Shown: positions 9,076 to 17,636 of the stretch, piece after piece | Position numbering within the stretch: position 1 is the first letter of the stretch | Layout of the letters: each line of letters opens with the position of its first letter | NCBI GenBank assembly: GCA_034003325.1 | Contig: JAVEYW010000012.1 | Coordinates: 82,748 to 146,747 of the forward strand | Source: Desulfobacterales bacterium | Lineage (GTDB): Bacteria > Desulfobacterota > Desulfobacteria > Desulfobacterales > JAFDDL01 | Direction of reading: 5' to 3' | DNA: 64,000 bases | Translations under genes and position numbers: made by a program | The notes under the pieces: generated by a model | The model's input: the letters and a program-made list of their open reading frames with translations, nothing else | What the model was told of the DNA's origin: nothing | Database searches by the model: none

Positions 9076-10034
9076 AACGCGGCATGCGCCATATTCGCCA
9101 TATCATTATCCTGATCCTGGCCATCTTCTGCGCCGCTATGAGCGGGACCGGGTCTGCCGTTACCGAATCCGAGCAAAAGCGGATTCCATTGCCCATCGGT
9201 GAAACCGCGGACGTGCTGAAAAGGTGGTGGGAAGACCAAGGATACCGAATACAAAAGATAGAATCAACATCCGGCCGGATTACCCTTCAGGCCGATAAAA
9301 GCGATGCCGGCTGGGCGGTTGAGCTTGTCCCGAGCTCTCCCCTGGCTACGCTGGTAACCATACGTTATTCCAGAGAAAATACGGTTACTTGGCGCCAGCA
9401 GTTGTGGGATCATCTGTTGCAGTATATCGATACGCCCGGGGTGGAGCCTTCTCGCGATACCCGCGAGCGAGTTCCGGTGGTGGTTCTGTCCAAAATAGAG
9501 TCCGTGGTCTGCATTCATGCCCGAACGAACGGAAAGGACATTCAGTTTTCAGGCGTTATCGTTGATAGAGAGGGATTGGTTCTTTGCACGGGCCACGACC
9601 TTAAAACCATTCGGGAGGTAACGGTTACCCTTTATGACGGTCACCAGGCAGAGGGAAAAATCTTGTTTAAAAACTCACTCATGGACTTAACGTTGATTCA
9701 ACTGCCGATGAAAACGGACACCGCCGTCAACCTTGCGGAAGGCCGGAATCTGCTCGGCATGGGAGAGGCCGTGTTTACGGTCGGGTGTCCCGTCAATCTG
9801 CGGGGAACCATTTATTCCGGCACGATCAACGGCCCTCCGCGCCTCGTCAATGATCAACCGCTATGGCAAGTGCAAATGGAGATTTATCCGGGCAGCAGCG
9901 GGAGCCCGGTGTTCGACGTCAACGGTAACCTTGTGGGCATGGTAAAGGGCCGATACCGCGGGACATCCGACCTGGGGTTTCTCATCCCGCTTGAAACCAT
10001 GATCCGCTTTTTAAAAGAAAAAAATCCCCTATGA
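9072..10034 (+). CDS. Exported trypsin-like (HtrA/S1C-type) serine protease
   Basis: A 320-residue protein with a signal peptide or N-terminal anchor (hydrophobic residues ~8-28). A ~100-residue N-terminal domain follows (RWWEDQGYRIQKIES), then a chymotrypsin fold with H175 in CTGHDL, D205 in SLMDLTL and S276 in YPGSSGSPVFD, a complete catalytic triad. No PDZ domain is present. It is translationally coupled on both sides, by ATGA overlaps with the PP2C and kinase genes. That arrangement suggests the protease shares a task with the phospho-switch, perhaps envelope sensing or processing; this last point is inference. Confidence 0.85.
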   Translation: MKRGMRHIRHIIILILAIFCAAMSGTGSAVTESEQKRIPLPIGETADVLKRWWEDQGYRIQKIESTSGRITLQADKSDAGWAVELVPSSPLATLVTIRYSRENTVTWRQQLWDHLLQYIDTPGVEPSRDTRERVPVVVLSKIESVVCIHARTNGKDIQFSGVIVDREGLVLCTGHDLKTIREVTVTLYDGHQAEGKILFKNSLMDLTLIQLPMKTDTAVNLAEGRNLLGMGEAVFTVGCPVNLRGTIYSGTINGPPRLVNDQPLWQVQMEIYPGSSGSPVFDVNGNLVGMVKGRYRGTSDLGFLIPLETMIRFLKEKNPL

Positions 10035-11236
10035 AATACGGGCGTTACGAGATCCAAAAGGAGCTGGGAAAAGGGGCCATGGGCGTGGTTTATCAGGCTC
10101 ATGATCCTGAAATCGATCGCCGGGTCGCCCTGAAGGTGTTGCGGCCGGACCGCGTCACCAGCGAGGATTTTCTTCAGCGGTTTTTAAAGGAAGCCAAGGC
10201 CATCGGCCGGCTATCGCATCCGCATATTGTAACGGTCTATGATGTGGGCAGAGACCATGACACGGTTTACATCGCCATGGAGTTTTTAGAGGGACGGCCG
10301 CTGGATGAAATCTTTAAAGGAAATCCACTGCGCCTTGAAGAAATCATTCATATCGGCATTCAGGTCGCGGCCGCACTTGATTACGGGCACAGCCAGGGCA
10401 TCGTGCACCGGGATATCAAACCATCCAACATCATGCTTGCCCCGAACGGCGACATTAAAATCACCGATTTTGGCATCGCGCACATCGAAGACACCGCGGC
10501 TCCCCAGCTCACTCAGGCCGGCGAGATTTTAGGCACTCCGGTTTACATGTCTCCCGAGCAGGTCAAGGGGCAACCCGTGGATGGCCGGTCGGATCTTTAC
10601 TCTCTGGGCGTGATCCTTTATGAAATGTCGACCGGAAGAAGACCTTTTTCGGGCAATAACCTGGCTGCCATTTTTCATGCGATTACCGGTGAAGAGCCGG
10701 CGGAGCCCATTGCGGCGGAGCCGTTTGTTGCGTGCGGGGCCTCCCGGGCGTTATCCGACCTCATATTAAAGTGCCTGAACAAAGATCCCGGCAAGCGGTT
10801 TCAGAGCGGGCAATCCATGGTTGAGGCATTATCGGCATGCCTCAGCACCGATTCGGGGACAAAATCCGTTAACCAACCACTTTCCCGGAAAACGGCGAAA
10901 AGAAGGGCATTTGCGATCGCAGCGGTTTGTACCCTTATCGTTGCCGCCGGACTGATCTGGTTTCTATCGGGCCACACCCCGTTGGTAACGCCGCCGGCAC
11001 CGATTAGCAGACCAAGAACTCCCTTGCCGGTTTTGAACATCAGTAGCAATCCGGACGGTGCTCAGGTCTATCTGGACGGGTCCTTTAAAGGCAACACCCC
11101 CCTGAAGATAGATCTTCCGGTTGGAAAATACGAGGTGCGGGTGAGTCTGCCGGATTATCATGAATATGAAGCGCAAGTGCAACTCAGGGATACCGGCGAA
11201 ATGCCGGTTTTCGCACGCCTGATTCCGAAAGAATGA
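10031..11236 (+). CDS. Membrane Ser/Thr protein kinase with C-terminal PEGA domain
   Basis: A 401-residue protein. The Hanks-type kinase domain (residues ~4-270) has the Gly loop GKGAMGVVYQA (13-23), Lys35 in VALKVL, catalytic HRDIKPSN (126-133), DFGIAH (~146) and GTPVYMSPEQ (~170). A single transmembrane helix (~291-313) is followed by an extracytoplasmic PEGA domain (~333-398: ISSNPDGAQVYLDGSFKGNTP). It fits a PpkA/Pkn-like kinase acting with the PP2C and FHA proteins next door; the PEGA domain could sense cell-wall or spike assembly. Start codon overlaps the protease stop. Confidence 0.93.
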   Translation: MKYGRYEIQKELGKGAMGVVYQAHDPEIDRRVALKVLRPDRVTSEDFLQRFLKEAKAIGRLSHPHIVTVYDVGRDHDTVYIAMEFLEGRPLDEIFKGNPLRLEEIIHIGIQVAAALDYGHSQGIVHRDIKPSNIMLAPNGDIKITDFGIAHIEDTAAPQLTQAGEILGTPVYMSPEQVKGQPVDGRSDLYSLGVILYEMSTGRRPFSGNNLAAIFHAITGEEPAEPIAAEPFVACGASRALSDLILKCLNKDPGKRFQSGQSMVEALSACLSTDSGTKSVNQPLSRKTAKRRAFAIAAVCTLIVAAGLIWFLSGHTPLVTPPAPISRPRTPLPVLNISSNPDGAQVYLDGSFKGNTPLKIDLPVGKYEVRVSLPDYHEYEAQVQLRDTGEMPVFARLIPKE

Positions 11237-11255
11237 AGCCAATAGGAGGTTAACC

Positions 11256-13202
11256 ATGCGACAGTCCTTTTTCTTCGTTAAAACCTGCCTGACCCTGACA
11301 ATACTGGCAGTGGTATTTGCCCCGGTGTGTTTGGCACAAATCCTGCCGGGCCAAGCGGCGCCGGGTTTTTCTCTGAAAGACGCGGCTGGAAAGACTTATG
11401 ATCTTGCCGTGGTGGCAAACCAGCCGATGACGGTTCTCTATTTTTTTGACGCCGAATCACGGCCCAGTCAGGAGGGGCTTCTCAGCCTGGACAAACTGGC
11501 GAAACGCTTTGCGGACAAGAATCTGGTGATTTGGGGTATCACCACCTCCAGCAGAAAGGCTGTGGACGGTTTCATTTCCCAAACCAAGCCGGACTTTCCC
11601 GTGCTCCTGGATTCCGGCGGTACCAGCGCGCTGTACCATGCGCAATTGATTTTACCGACCATCTGCATTATCGGTCCGAAGCAAACCGTGCTGGACTATT
11701 TTCAGGGCGGTGGCAAAACCACGGAAATAATGCTCGTAAAGCTTGCGGAAAGAACCTTGCAGCAAAAACAAACGCTGGTGGCCAAAGCCCTTACCGATGT
11801 GGTGATCGAGAAAAATCCGGAAAACATTAGGGCCAAAGCACTCAAGGGGTATGCCGAAATCAAGGAAGGAAACCTGGCAAGTGCTGAAAAGATTTTTCAA
11901 AACGTTGCGACCGGAAAAGGGCAGGGGGAAATTATAGGAAAGGAAGGACTTAGCGCCGTTTACGCCAAAAAAGGGGAGACGCAAAAAGCCCTTAACATGG
12001 CCCGGGAAGTTGAGCAAAAAGCGCCTGAAAGGCCCTTGGCCCATCTGGTTAAAGCGGATATTCTATATAGCCAGAAAAAAAATGCGGAAGCAGAAGCCGA
12101 ATACCAAAAAGCCGTGACGAAGAAGGAAGGGGACACCTTTCACCAGGCTGAAGCGCTCAACAAGTTCGGCCGGTTTTATGCCACGATCGGAAAATTCGAC
12201 CAGGCCAGGGGGTTGTATGATCAGGCGGTCACCATAGATCCCTATTATGTGGAAGCCACCTCAAATAAAGGGATGACCTATGAAAGGGAAGGCAAATGGG
12301 ATCAGGCCCTCTCTTCCTACCGCGAGGCGCTGAGCCTGAATAAATCCGACACCTTTGCCGCCGTGCTCGCGCAAAAAGCCGAGCAGATGCTTGCGCTGCA
12401 GAAAAATGCAGCCAAAAGAGATGAAATCAATCGGTTGGTCAAGGAACTATCAGAGCGGTTTAAAACTCAGCAACAAGAAGTCTCCAAATCAGAAGATACC
12501 TGGACCTCCAGACCCATGGTGTTAACCTTTGTGGACCTTCAGGAAAAAGGCGCGCTTTCCGAACGAGACGGCTTTTCAACCGTTATCACCACGGAACTCG
12601 GCGACAAGCTCAACGCCTCGGGCCGCGTAAAGGTGGTGGAGCGGGCCGTACTGGATCAACTGCTGACGGAGCTGAATCTGGGCTCGTCCGATCTGGCCGA
12701 TCCTGAAACCGCCTTGAAACTGGGTCGTGTACTGGCCGCAAAGCTCATCAGCACCGGAACGCTGCTTCATCTTCATAACGGTACCCTGATGAGCCTTCGG
12801 CTCATCGATACGGAAACCACGGCGGTACCGAAAGTCATCACCAAGCAACTCAACGCCGAAGAAGCATTGCCCAAAATGCTTCATGGGCTGACTCGGGAAA
12901 TTCTTACCGCCATTATACAACATTACCCGTTGCAAGGCTTTTTGGTGCAGGCCGGCGGCGAAGAGGTAATGCTCAATATCGGCGCTAAACAAGGCGTTGT
13001 TCAGGGCACGCAGTTCGAGGTCATTGAAACCCAGGCGCCTATCAAATATAAGGGGAAACTGCTTCAGGGCGCCCCCAAGGCCGTGGGGAGAATTGAAATC
13101 GTCAGCGTGGAGCCCGATCTAAGCTATGCAAAAGTAGTTCAGAAGCATCGCGCGTTTAAGCAGGATGATCAGGTCGTTGAAAAACTGATGGAAACACTCT
13201 AA
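11256..13202 (+). CDS. Exported redoxin-like / TPR / CsgG-like fusion protein
   Basis: A 648-residue protein preceded by a strong AGGAGG ribosome site. A signal peptide (~1-27) leads into an AhpC/TSA-like fold (~28-160: PGQAAPGFSLKDAAGKTYDL, TVLYFFDAES) in which the usual peroxidatic or resolving cysteines are absent. TPR repeats (~165-400) follow, then a CsgG-like segment (~420-560) with VVERAVLDQLLTELNLGSSDLADPET and GRVLAAKLISTGTLL, and a C-terminal beta domain. The CsgG-like region resembles the next gene and the one at 15.0 kb. A periplasmic scaffold or secretion role is plausible. The start lies 19 bases past the kinase stop, so it probably belongs to the same operon. Confidence 0.75.
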   Translation: MRQSFFFVKTCLTLTILAVVFAPVCLAQILPGQAAPGFSLKDAAGKTYDLAVVANQPMTVLYFFDAESRPSQEGLLSLDKLAKRFADKNLVIWGITTSSRKAVDGFISQTKPDFPVLLDSGGTSALYHAQLILPTICIIGPKQTVLDYFQGGGKTTEIMLVKLAERTLQQKQTLVAKALTDVVIEKNPENIRAKALKGYAEIKEGNLASAEKIFQNVATGKGQGEIIGKEGLSAVYAKKGETQKALNMAREVEQKAPERPLAHLVKADILYSQKKNAEAEAEYQKAVTKKEGDTFHQAEALNKFGRFYATIGKFDQARGLYDQAVTIDPYYVEATSNKGMTYEREGKWDQALSSYREALSLNKSDTFAAVLAQKAEQMLALQKNAAKRDEINRLVKELSERFKTQQQEVSKSEDTWTSRPMVLTFVDLQEKGALSERDGFSTVITTELGDKLNASGRVKVVERAVLDQLLTELNLGSSDLADPETALKLGRVLAAKLISTGTLLHLHNGTLMSLRLIDTETTAVPKVITKQLNAEEALPKMLHGLTREILTAIIQHYPLQGFLVQAGGEEVMLNIGAKQGVVQGTQFEVIETQAPIKYKGKLLQGAPKAVGRIEIVSVEPDLSYAKVVQKHRAFKQDDQVVEKLMETL

Positions 13203-13230
13203 CCGCAATGGGCGGACCCGGTACGGAAGG

Positions 13231-13749
13231 ATGAAAAAGGTGAAGAAACTGCAGGTGATAATGGTTGTCCTCGTGAGTTTGGTTAGCTTTAGTTGCGCCA
13301 CGCACCAACGCGCGTCATCCCCCGTGCCGCAGGAAAGAAAACCCGCAATTGCGGTTTGGGATCTCGAAAATTTAAGTCCGCTTGACCCCGCCCAAGCGGA
13401 CTTAGGGGATCTTTTATCCGCGAAAATCATGGAAACCGTGCGGCAAAACGAGCAATACACGCTGGTTGAACGGCAGCAGCTTCAATTGGTGTTAAGGGAG
13501 TTGAATCTCGGATCTTCTTCACTGGCCGATGCTTCAACCCAGTTGCGTATCGGCAAAATGGTGGGGGCCCGGCTGATGATATTCGGCGCTTACCAGGTTA
13601 TCGCCAATCAGATGCGCCTTGATCTTCGAATCGTGGAGGTGGAGACCGGCCGCATTCTAAAAGCCACGGAAAAAACCGTGAGCAGTACAGATTTGGCCGG
13701 ATGGCTGACCGCGGCGGAAGCCGCTGCAAAGGAGATTATTCGACCTTGA
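13231..13749 (+). CDS. CsgG-like putative lipoprotein
   Basis: A 172-residue protein with a lipoprotein signal (VSFSCATH, Cys ~23) and a single CsgG/curli-assembly-like domain: PAIAVWDLENLSPLDP, then VERQQLQLVLRELNLGSSSLADAST and IGKMVGARLMIFGAYQVI. The motif block is shared with the preceding fusion protein. GGAAGG directly abuts the ATG at 13231, so the in-frame GTG at 13240, nine bases further, may be the real start. Family members form or support outer-membrane secretion channels; here the function is unknown. It lies 28 bases after the fusion gene. Confidence 0.75.
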   Translation: MKKVKKLQVIMVVLVSLVSFSCATHQRASSPVPQERKPAIAVWDLENLSPLDPAQADLGDLLSAKIMETVRQNEQYTLVERQQLQLVLRELNLGSSSLADASTQLRIGKMVGARLMIFGAYQVIANQMRLDLRIVEVETGRILKATEKTVSSTDLAGWLTAAEAAAKEIIRP

Positions 13750-13767
13750 ACCATATGAACCACTGAC

Positions 13768-14889
13768 CTAGAAACTCTGGGTTACACTGGCGCCAATGAT
13801 AAACCCATTGAATGTACGATCTTCCGAGAAATACCAGTTTCGGTCGACATCCATCGTGTATCCACTCAGGCTGAACTCACCTCTCAAATTGGGTGTCAGT
13901 TGGCTCAGCAGGGCCACCGCAACCGAGATTTTTTCCTTTTCACCGATATAAAAAGAGGAATCCGTTCCATAATCATTTTCTGCAACAATAAGATAATAAA
14001 CCTGCGTGCGCAGGACAGTTTCTTTTGAAAAATTATATCGCCAGACGAAGTCAGCGTTCCACTCATCCCCATAGCTTGAACGATCTTCAGTCTTGATCCC
14101 TTCACCTTCCTCCTGAAAGGCACTTTTTCCCCTAAAAATGCCCTGAACGGTCAAGGCAATGTCCCAGTCGTCCTGAGAATAATTAACGCCGAAACCCGTA
14201 AGCACAAAAATACCCTCTTCATAATATTTCTCATTATCGACTTCATCATTGTCGTAAAACGCAAACTCCCCGAATAAACGGCACTGCCATCGGGAAGAAA
14301 GAGAATAGACAATCTCACCGGTTAAGCTCAAGATTTCTCCGGGATCATAGTTGTGAATCATTTCGCTGTAATCATATTCCCCCCGCCAAAGGTATCCCAC
14401 TCCAACACCGGCAGCCCAGTTATTCCAGACCTTTGCCAGTGTAAACGTGGGGTTGAAATTGAGCCCTTCACCGAATTGTGTAATGGCCACCAAGTCCGGA
14501 TCCATCGCCAATTCCAACTCTTTTGCATCCAGTTCCGTGCGGCCGGTGGGCAAATTCACATCAAAGCCCAAAAGACAATCCGCAAAAAACTGATCAATAA
14601 TTGAATAAGATAAATTCAGTTTGGTGTCGATAACGCATCCAAGGGAGTTGCTGCCTTTACCAAACATATCCGACTGTGTGTGTGCGAAAGAGGTTAATAT
14701 TTTCGTTGAAAAATTTGATTGCTCGGCATAAATGATGACCGGAATGGAGGTTTGCATTCCGCGACTGTCATGGTCGCTGTACCACCGGTTGAAATCAAAT
14801 CCGGTCATCAAGCGAACATCAACCGCCGATGCTTTCTGAACGCCCGCAGCCATTACGATAACCAATAAAAATAAAACGATTCTTCTCAT
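13768..14889 (-). CDS. Outer-membrane beta-barrel protein, unknown role
   Basis: A 373-residue protein with a signal peptide ending at about ASA (residues ~21-23). The rest alternates aromatic and polar residues in short beta strands (for example WAAGVGVGYLWRGEYDY and QCRLFGEFAFYDND) and ends in QSF, the C-terminal aromatic typical of outer-membrane barrels. No family is recognised. It is convergent with the CsgG-like lipoprotein gene and codirectional with the CsgG/MopE gene, so it may be the membrane partner of those proteins, but only by proximity. Confidence 0.65.
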   Translation of the reverse strand: MRRIVLFLLVIVMAAGVQKASAVDVRLMTGFDFNRWYSDHDSRGMQTSIPVIIYAEQSNFSTKILTSFAHTQSDMFGKGSNSLGCVIDTKLNLSYSIIDQFFADCLLGFDVNLPTGRTELDAKELELAMDPDLVAITQFGEGLNFNPTFTLAKVWNNWAAGVGVGYLWRGEYDYSEMIHNYDPGEILSLTGEIVYSLSSRWQCRLFGEFAFYDNDEVDNEKYYEEGIFVLTGFGVNYSQDDWDIALTVQGIFRGKSAFQEEGEGIKTEDRSSYGDEWNADFVWRYNFSKETVLRTQVYYLIVAENDYGTDSSFYIGEKEKISVAVALLSQLTPNLRGEFSLSGYTMDVDRNWYFSEDRTFNGFIIGASVTQSF

Positions 14890-15025
14890 TTTACCGTCCT
14901 TTGTAAGAACTAAACTTAGTGCCGACCAATTTCAAGCCCCCCATTTCTCCAAATGAATATCCCGGGTGCTATGGGTGTGCTCATTTTTCATTTTCACTTA
15001 TCATTTCAAACCGTACCAATGCTTG

Positions 15026-16834
15026 CTATTCTACGGGAAAGAAAAAATCGCAACCCTCGTTAATCTGGCCATCACAATTGTTATCTACGTTGTCATCACA
15101 TGATTCTACAGCATTAGGATTGATATTCGGGTCATTGTCATTGCAGTCGCCCTGATTTTCAGTGAACCCGTCTCCGTCCTTGTCGATATCTTCCGGACAA
15201 ATCAGATCCCTTCCGTTACAATCCTGGTCGATGCCATCGCCGCAGATTTCGACGGCGCCTGGGTGAATGCTTGCGTTGTTATCGTTACAATCGCCCTGGT
15301 TTTCAGTGAACCCGTCTCCGTCGTTGTCGATATCTTCCGGACAAATCAGATCCCTTCCGTTACAATCCTGGTCGATGCCATCGCCGCAGATTTCGACGGC
15401 GCCTGGGTGAATACTTGCGTTGTTATCGTTACAATCGCCCTGGTTTTCAGTGAACCCGTCTCCGTCGTTGTCGATATCTTCCGGACAAATCAGATCACTA
15501 CCATTACAGTCCTGGTCGATGCCATCGCCGCAGATTTCGACGGCGCCTGGGTGAATGCTTGCATCCGCGTCATTGCAATCGCCCTGGTTTTCAGTGAACC
15601 CGTCTCCGTCGTTGTCAATATCTTCCGGACAAGGTAGATCACTACCGTCACAATCCTGATCGATACCGTCTCCGCAAATTTCCATGGCGCCGGGGTGAAC
15701 ACTTGCATCCGCGTCATTGCAATCGCCCTGATTTTTCGTAAACCCGTCGCCGTCATTGTCGATATCCTCCGGGCAAATCAGATCAGAACCGTTGCAATCC
15801 TGATCGATACCGTCTCCGCAAATTTCCATGGCGCCGGGGTGAACACTTGCATCCGCGTCATTGCAATCGCCCTGATTCTCAGTGAAACCATCTCCGTCAT
15901 CGTCCACATCATCCGGTTTGGGCGGTCTTAGACTTTGACGCTGTTCAACATCCCGAGGTGTTCTGACCCGCTGAAGCGCCGGATCCAATGATAACCGATC
16001 CGTTAACGAGGTTCTGTCCCTCAAGGACTGGAGGAATGCGCGCGGATTTGGTTTTTTGCCGATCAATCCTAAAACCTGTAGCTCGGTCAACGATTCTGAG
16101 GCTGGGGTCAGGGCGGGATCCGCTTTTAAAGCGCGTTCATAATATGAGGCCGCCAGCAGGTAATTTCCCTTGTCACTTTCATCAAAGCCTTTGAATAAAA
16201 AAATAAGCGCGGGAAAACTATAGGTCATCGGTTTTTCCAACTCTGCGACGGCCTTTTTATCCTCCGGTACTTTTTTTAGCGCTTCCAGTATTGCAAAAAG
16301 AACAGCTTTTTCCATTTTGAATATTTCTTCCAAGATGCCCTGGGCGTCGGGAAGGTCTGAAATTTTCTCGTCGACTGTTTGCAACAGGCCGGGATCGATT
16401 CCGAATTTTTCCAATTCGAAACTATAAAAATTGCCGCTTACAACATGGGCTGAGCCCAAAAGACGCCCAACCCTTGGAGAAGTATCCGGATCGACCAATC
16501 CTGATGACCCCAACCCCATTTCCTGCACTAAAGCCTGAAGTTTGGCTCGTTCGACTACCTGAAGGCCCTCGACCTTTGAAAGATCGGTTATCAACATGTA
16601 GGCGAGGCCCTTTTGAAGCGGATCGATCTCCGTCCGTCCGGTCTTGTTAATGAAATAGAGAACAGCCAATGTGCCCGGCGTCGTAATATCCCCGATGTCT
16701 TTTTCCTGGGCCAAGGTAACTTTGGCCCAGTTCTTATGAGAACCGGTCACTACCTGACCTGCCCATACCCAGCCGATGATCTGTGTGCATAGAAGCAAGC
16801 CGACGGCCATCATAACACATACTTTCTTCCTCAT
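15026..16834 (-). CDS. CsgG-like protein with TPR-like region and six MopE metal-binding repeats
   Basis: A protein of about 602 residues, started at the ATG with GGAGA nine bases upstream and directly before a signal peptide (MRKKVCVMMAVGLLLC). An ATG at 16888 has a poor ribosome site and would bury the signal. The order is signal peptide; CsgG-like domain (~45-180: VVERAKLQALVQEMGLGSSGLVDPD); helical repeat region (~190-280); Pro/Arg linker; then six ~48-residue repeats with DNDGDGFTENQGDCND, HPGA-x-EICGDGIDQDCNG and CPED. The repeats are MopE/thrombospondin type-3-like and should bind Ca2+ or another metal in the periplasm or outside the cell. It is the third CsgG-like paralogue in 6 kb and the only one on this strand. 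Confidence 0.8.
   Translation of the reverse strand: MRKKVCVMMAVGLLLCTQIIGWVWAGQVVTGSHKNWAKVTLAQEKDIGDITTPGTLAVLYFINKTGRTEIDPLQKGLAYMLITDLSKVEGLQVVERAKLQALVQEMGLGSSGLVDPDTSPRVGRLLGSAHVVSGNFYSFELEKFGIDPGLLQTVDEKISDLPDAQGILEEIFKMEKAVLFAILEALKKVPEDKKAVAELEKPMTYSFPALIFLFKGFDESDKGNYLLAASYYERALKADPALTPASESLTELQVLGLIGKKPNPRAFLQSLRDRTSLTDRLSLDPALQRVRTPRDVEQRQSLRPPKPDDVDDDGDGFTENQGDCNDADASVHPGAMEICGDGIDQDCNGSDLICPEDIDNDGDGFTKNQGDCNDADASVHPGAMEICGDGIDQDCDGSDLPCPEDIDNDGDGFTENQGDCNDADASIHPGAVEICGDGIDQDCNGSDLICPEDIDNDGDGFTENQGDCNDNNASIHPGAVEICGDGIDQDCNGRDLICPEDIDNDGDGFTENQGDCNDNNASIHPGAVEICGDGIDQDCNGRDLICPEDIDKDGDGFTENQGDCNDNDPNINPNAVESCDDNVDNNCDGQINEGCDFFFPVE
15050..15915 (-). repeat. Six tandem ~144-bp repeats encoding MopE-like metal-binding modules
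   Basis: Each unit encodes ~48 residues with a DxDGDG loop and four cysteines. Units four and five are nearly identical at DNA level (about 15240-15385 versus 15385-15530), while the last unit is divergent (SCDDNVDNNCDGQ). This pattern indicates recent expansion or gene conversion inside the array. It lies wholly within the CsgG/MopE gene and is not a CRISPR array, having no spacers. Confidence 0.85.
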
Positions 16835-16888
16835 ATCAACAGTTCTCCGTACGCTGTTCAGGTGGTTCTGAAATTTCTTTTTAGCCAT

Positions 16889-17163
16889 ATGTACCTTAAG
16901 AAAAACGAATCAAAGAGAGGCTCGACGCCGGTTCAGAAAAAGTCAGAAACCTTTTCGACCTTAATCAAAAAAAAGCCGTCCATAATATGGTATAGCTCGT
17001 TATAACTATCTACATTGCTTAATTGTTTTAAAAGGAAAGAGCAACCGGTAGTCGATTGACATCATGAACTCATCCGATTGTTAAAAAAAGCATAAACAAT
17101 AAACCATAAAAAAGTCAAACCATATATACTAACTCAGCGATTCTTGCTAAAAATCGTGTTCCT
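16889..17163. other. Non-coding region upstream of the CsgG/MopE gene
   Basis: AT-rich stretch that must hold the promoter of the leftward CsgG/MopE gene. I see no coding-quality frame and no strong hairpin. Together with the repeat at 17164 and the stretch to 17636 it makes a ~750-bp gene-free gap. Confidence 0.4.
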
Positions 17164-17276
17164 TAATCCGGCAAAGCCGGATGCTGGGATGCTGGGATGC
17201 TGGGATGCATAAAAGTCATTTTCACCTTTGGCGAACATACACGCAAAGGCGTGCATGTTTCTGGTAAAGGGCCTAA
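17164..17276 (+). repeat. Dispersed ~110 bp palindromic repeat, copy 2
   Basis: The order is the palindrome CCGGCAAAGCCGG, three nearly perfect TGCTGGGA units, ATGCATAAAAG, TTCACCTTTGGCGAA, the short hairpin ACGCAAAGGCGT and GTTTCTGGTAAAGGGCC. It is inverted relative to copy 1 and has one more tandem 8-bp unit. Small ORFs overlapping it arise from the repeat and are not genes. Confidence 0.85.
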
Positions 17277-17636
17277 ACCTTGGGGGCAAGTTATGAAAAG
17301 CCCTACGGCGCAAATTTGGCGGTTTCTTTTTCAAATGGCCAAGGTGAGTGTCGGAAGCCATGCCGAGAAGACCAAACGGGGCGGGGGTTTGGTTCGCTGT
17401 TTGTGAAACGTCAAGCCTCTGACAGCAAACAATCATCTTTGACGGACAAGCAAAAGTTGTGCGGGTTTTCAAGTGAAACAAACCGATGTTATGTTTACTG
17501 AAGAGCGAATGCTTTTGTTTTTGGCATTAAAAGTGCATAAAAACATGTCGGCTCAAAGGTGTCGGAAAAGACCCGGTAACGCACCTTATTGATTCAGACC
17601 GGTTTTTTGTTAACATGATAATTGGTTTTCGACATT
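17277..17636. other. Gene-free leader upstream of the OmpA/MotB-like gene
   Basis: About 360 bp between the repeat and the MotB-like start. Several G/C-rich inverted segments (around 17330-17410) suggest RNA structure, but I could not match them to a known riboswitch class. A weak CCGGT...ACCGG hairpin followed by T's lies at about 17573-17609. A 73-codon frame here lacks any protein-like features. Confidence 0.35.

Noticed and set aside
15050..15915. Possible CRISPR array
   Set aside because: The repeats are ~144 bp, contiguous and coding, with no unique spacers.
15263..15931. Plus-strand frames with repeated hydrophobic segments, resembling a repeat membrane protein
   Set aside because: They are the antisense of the MopE repeats; the periodicity is inherited from the sense coding repeats.
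17134..17501. Small overlapping ORFs of 69-115 codons
   Set aside because: They run through the dispersed repeat, change with copy number of the 8-bp units and have no ribosome sites.
17277..17636. Riboswitch such as a cyclic-di-GMP (GEMM) element before the MotB-like gene
   Set aside because: Some GC-rich inverted segments exist, but the conserved GEMM core could not be matched; a covariance search would be needed.
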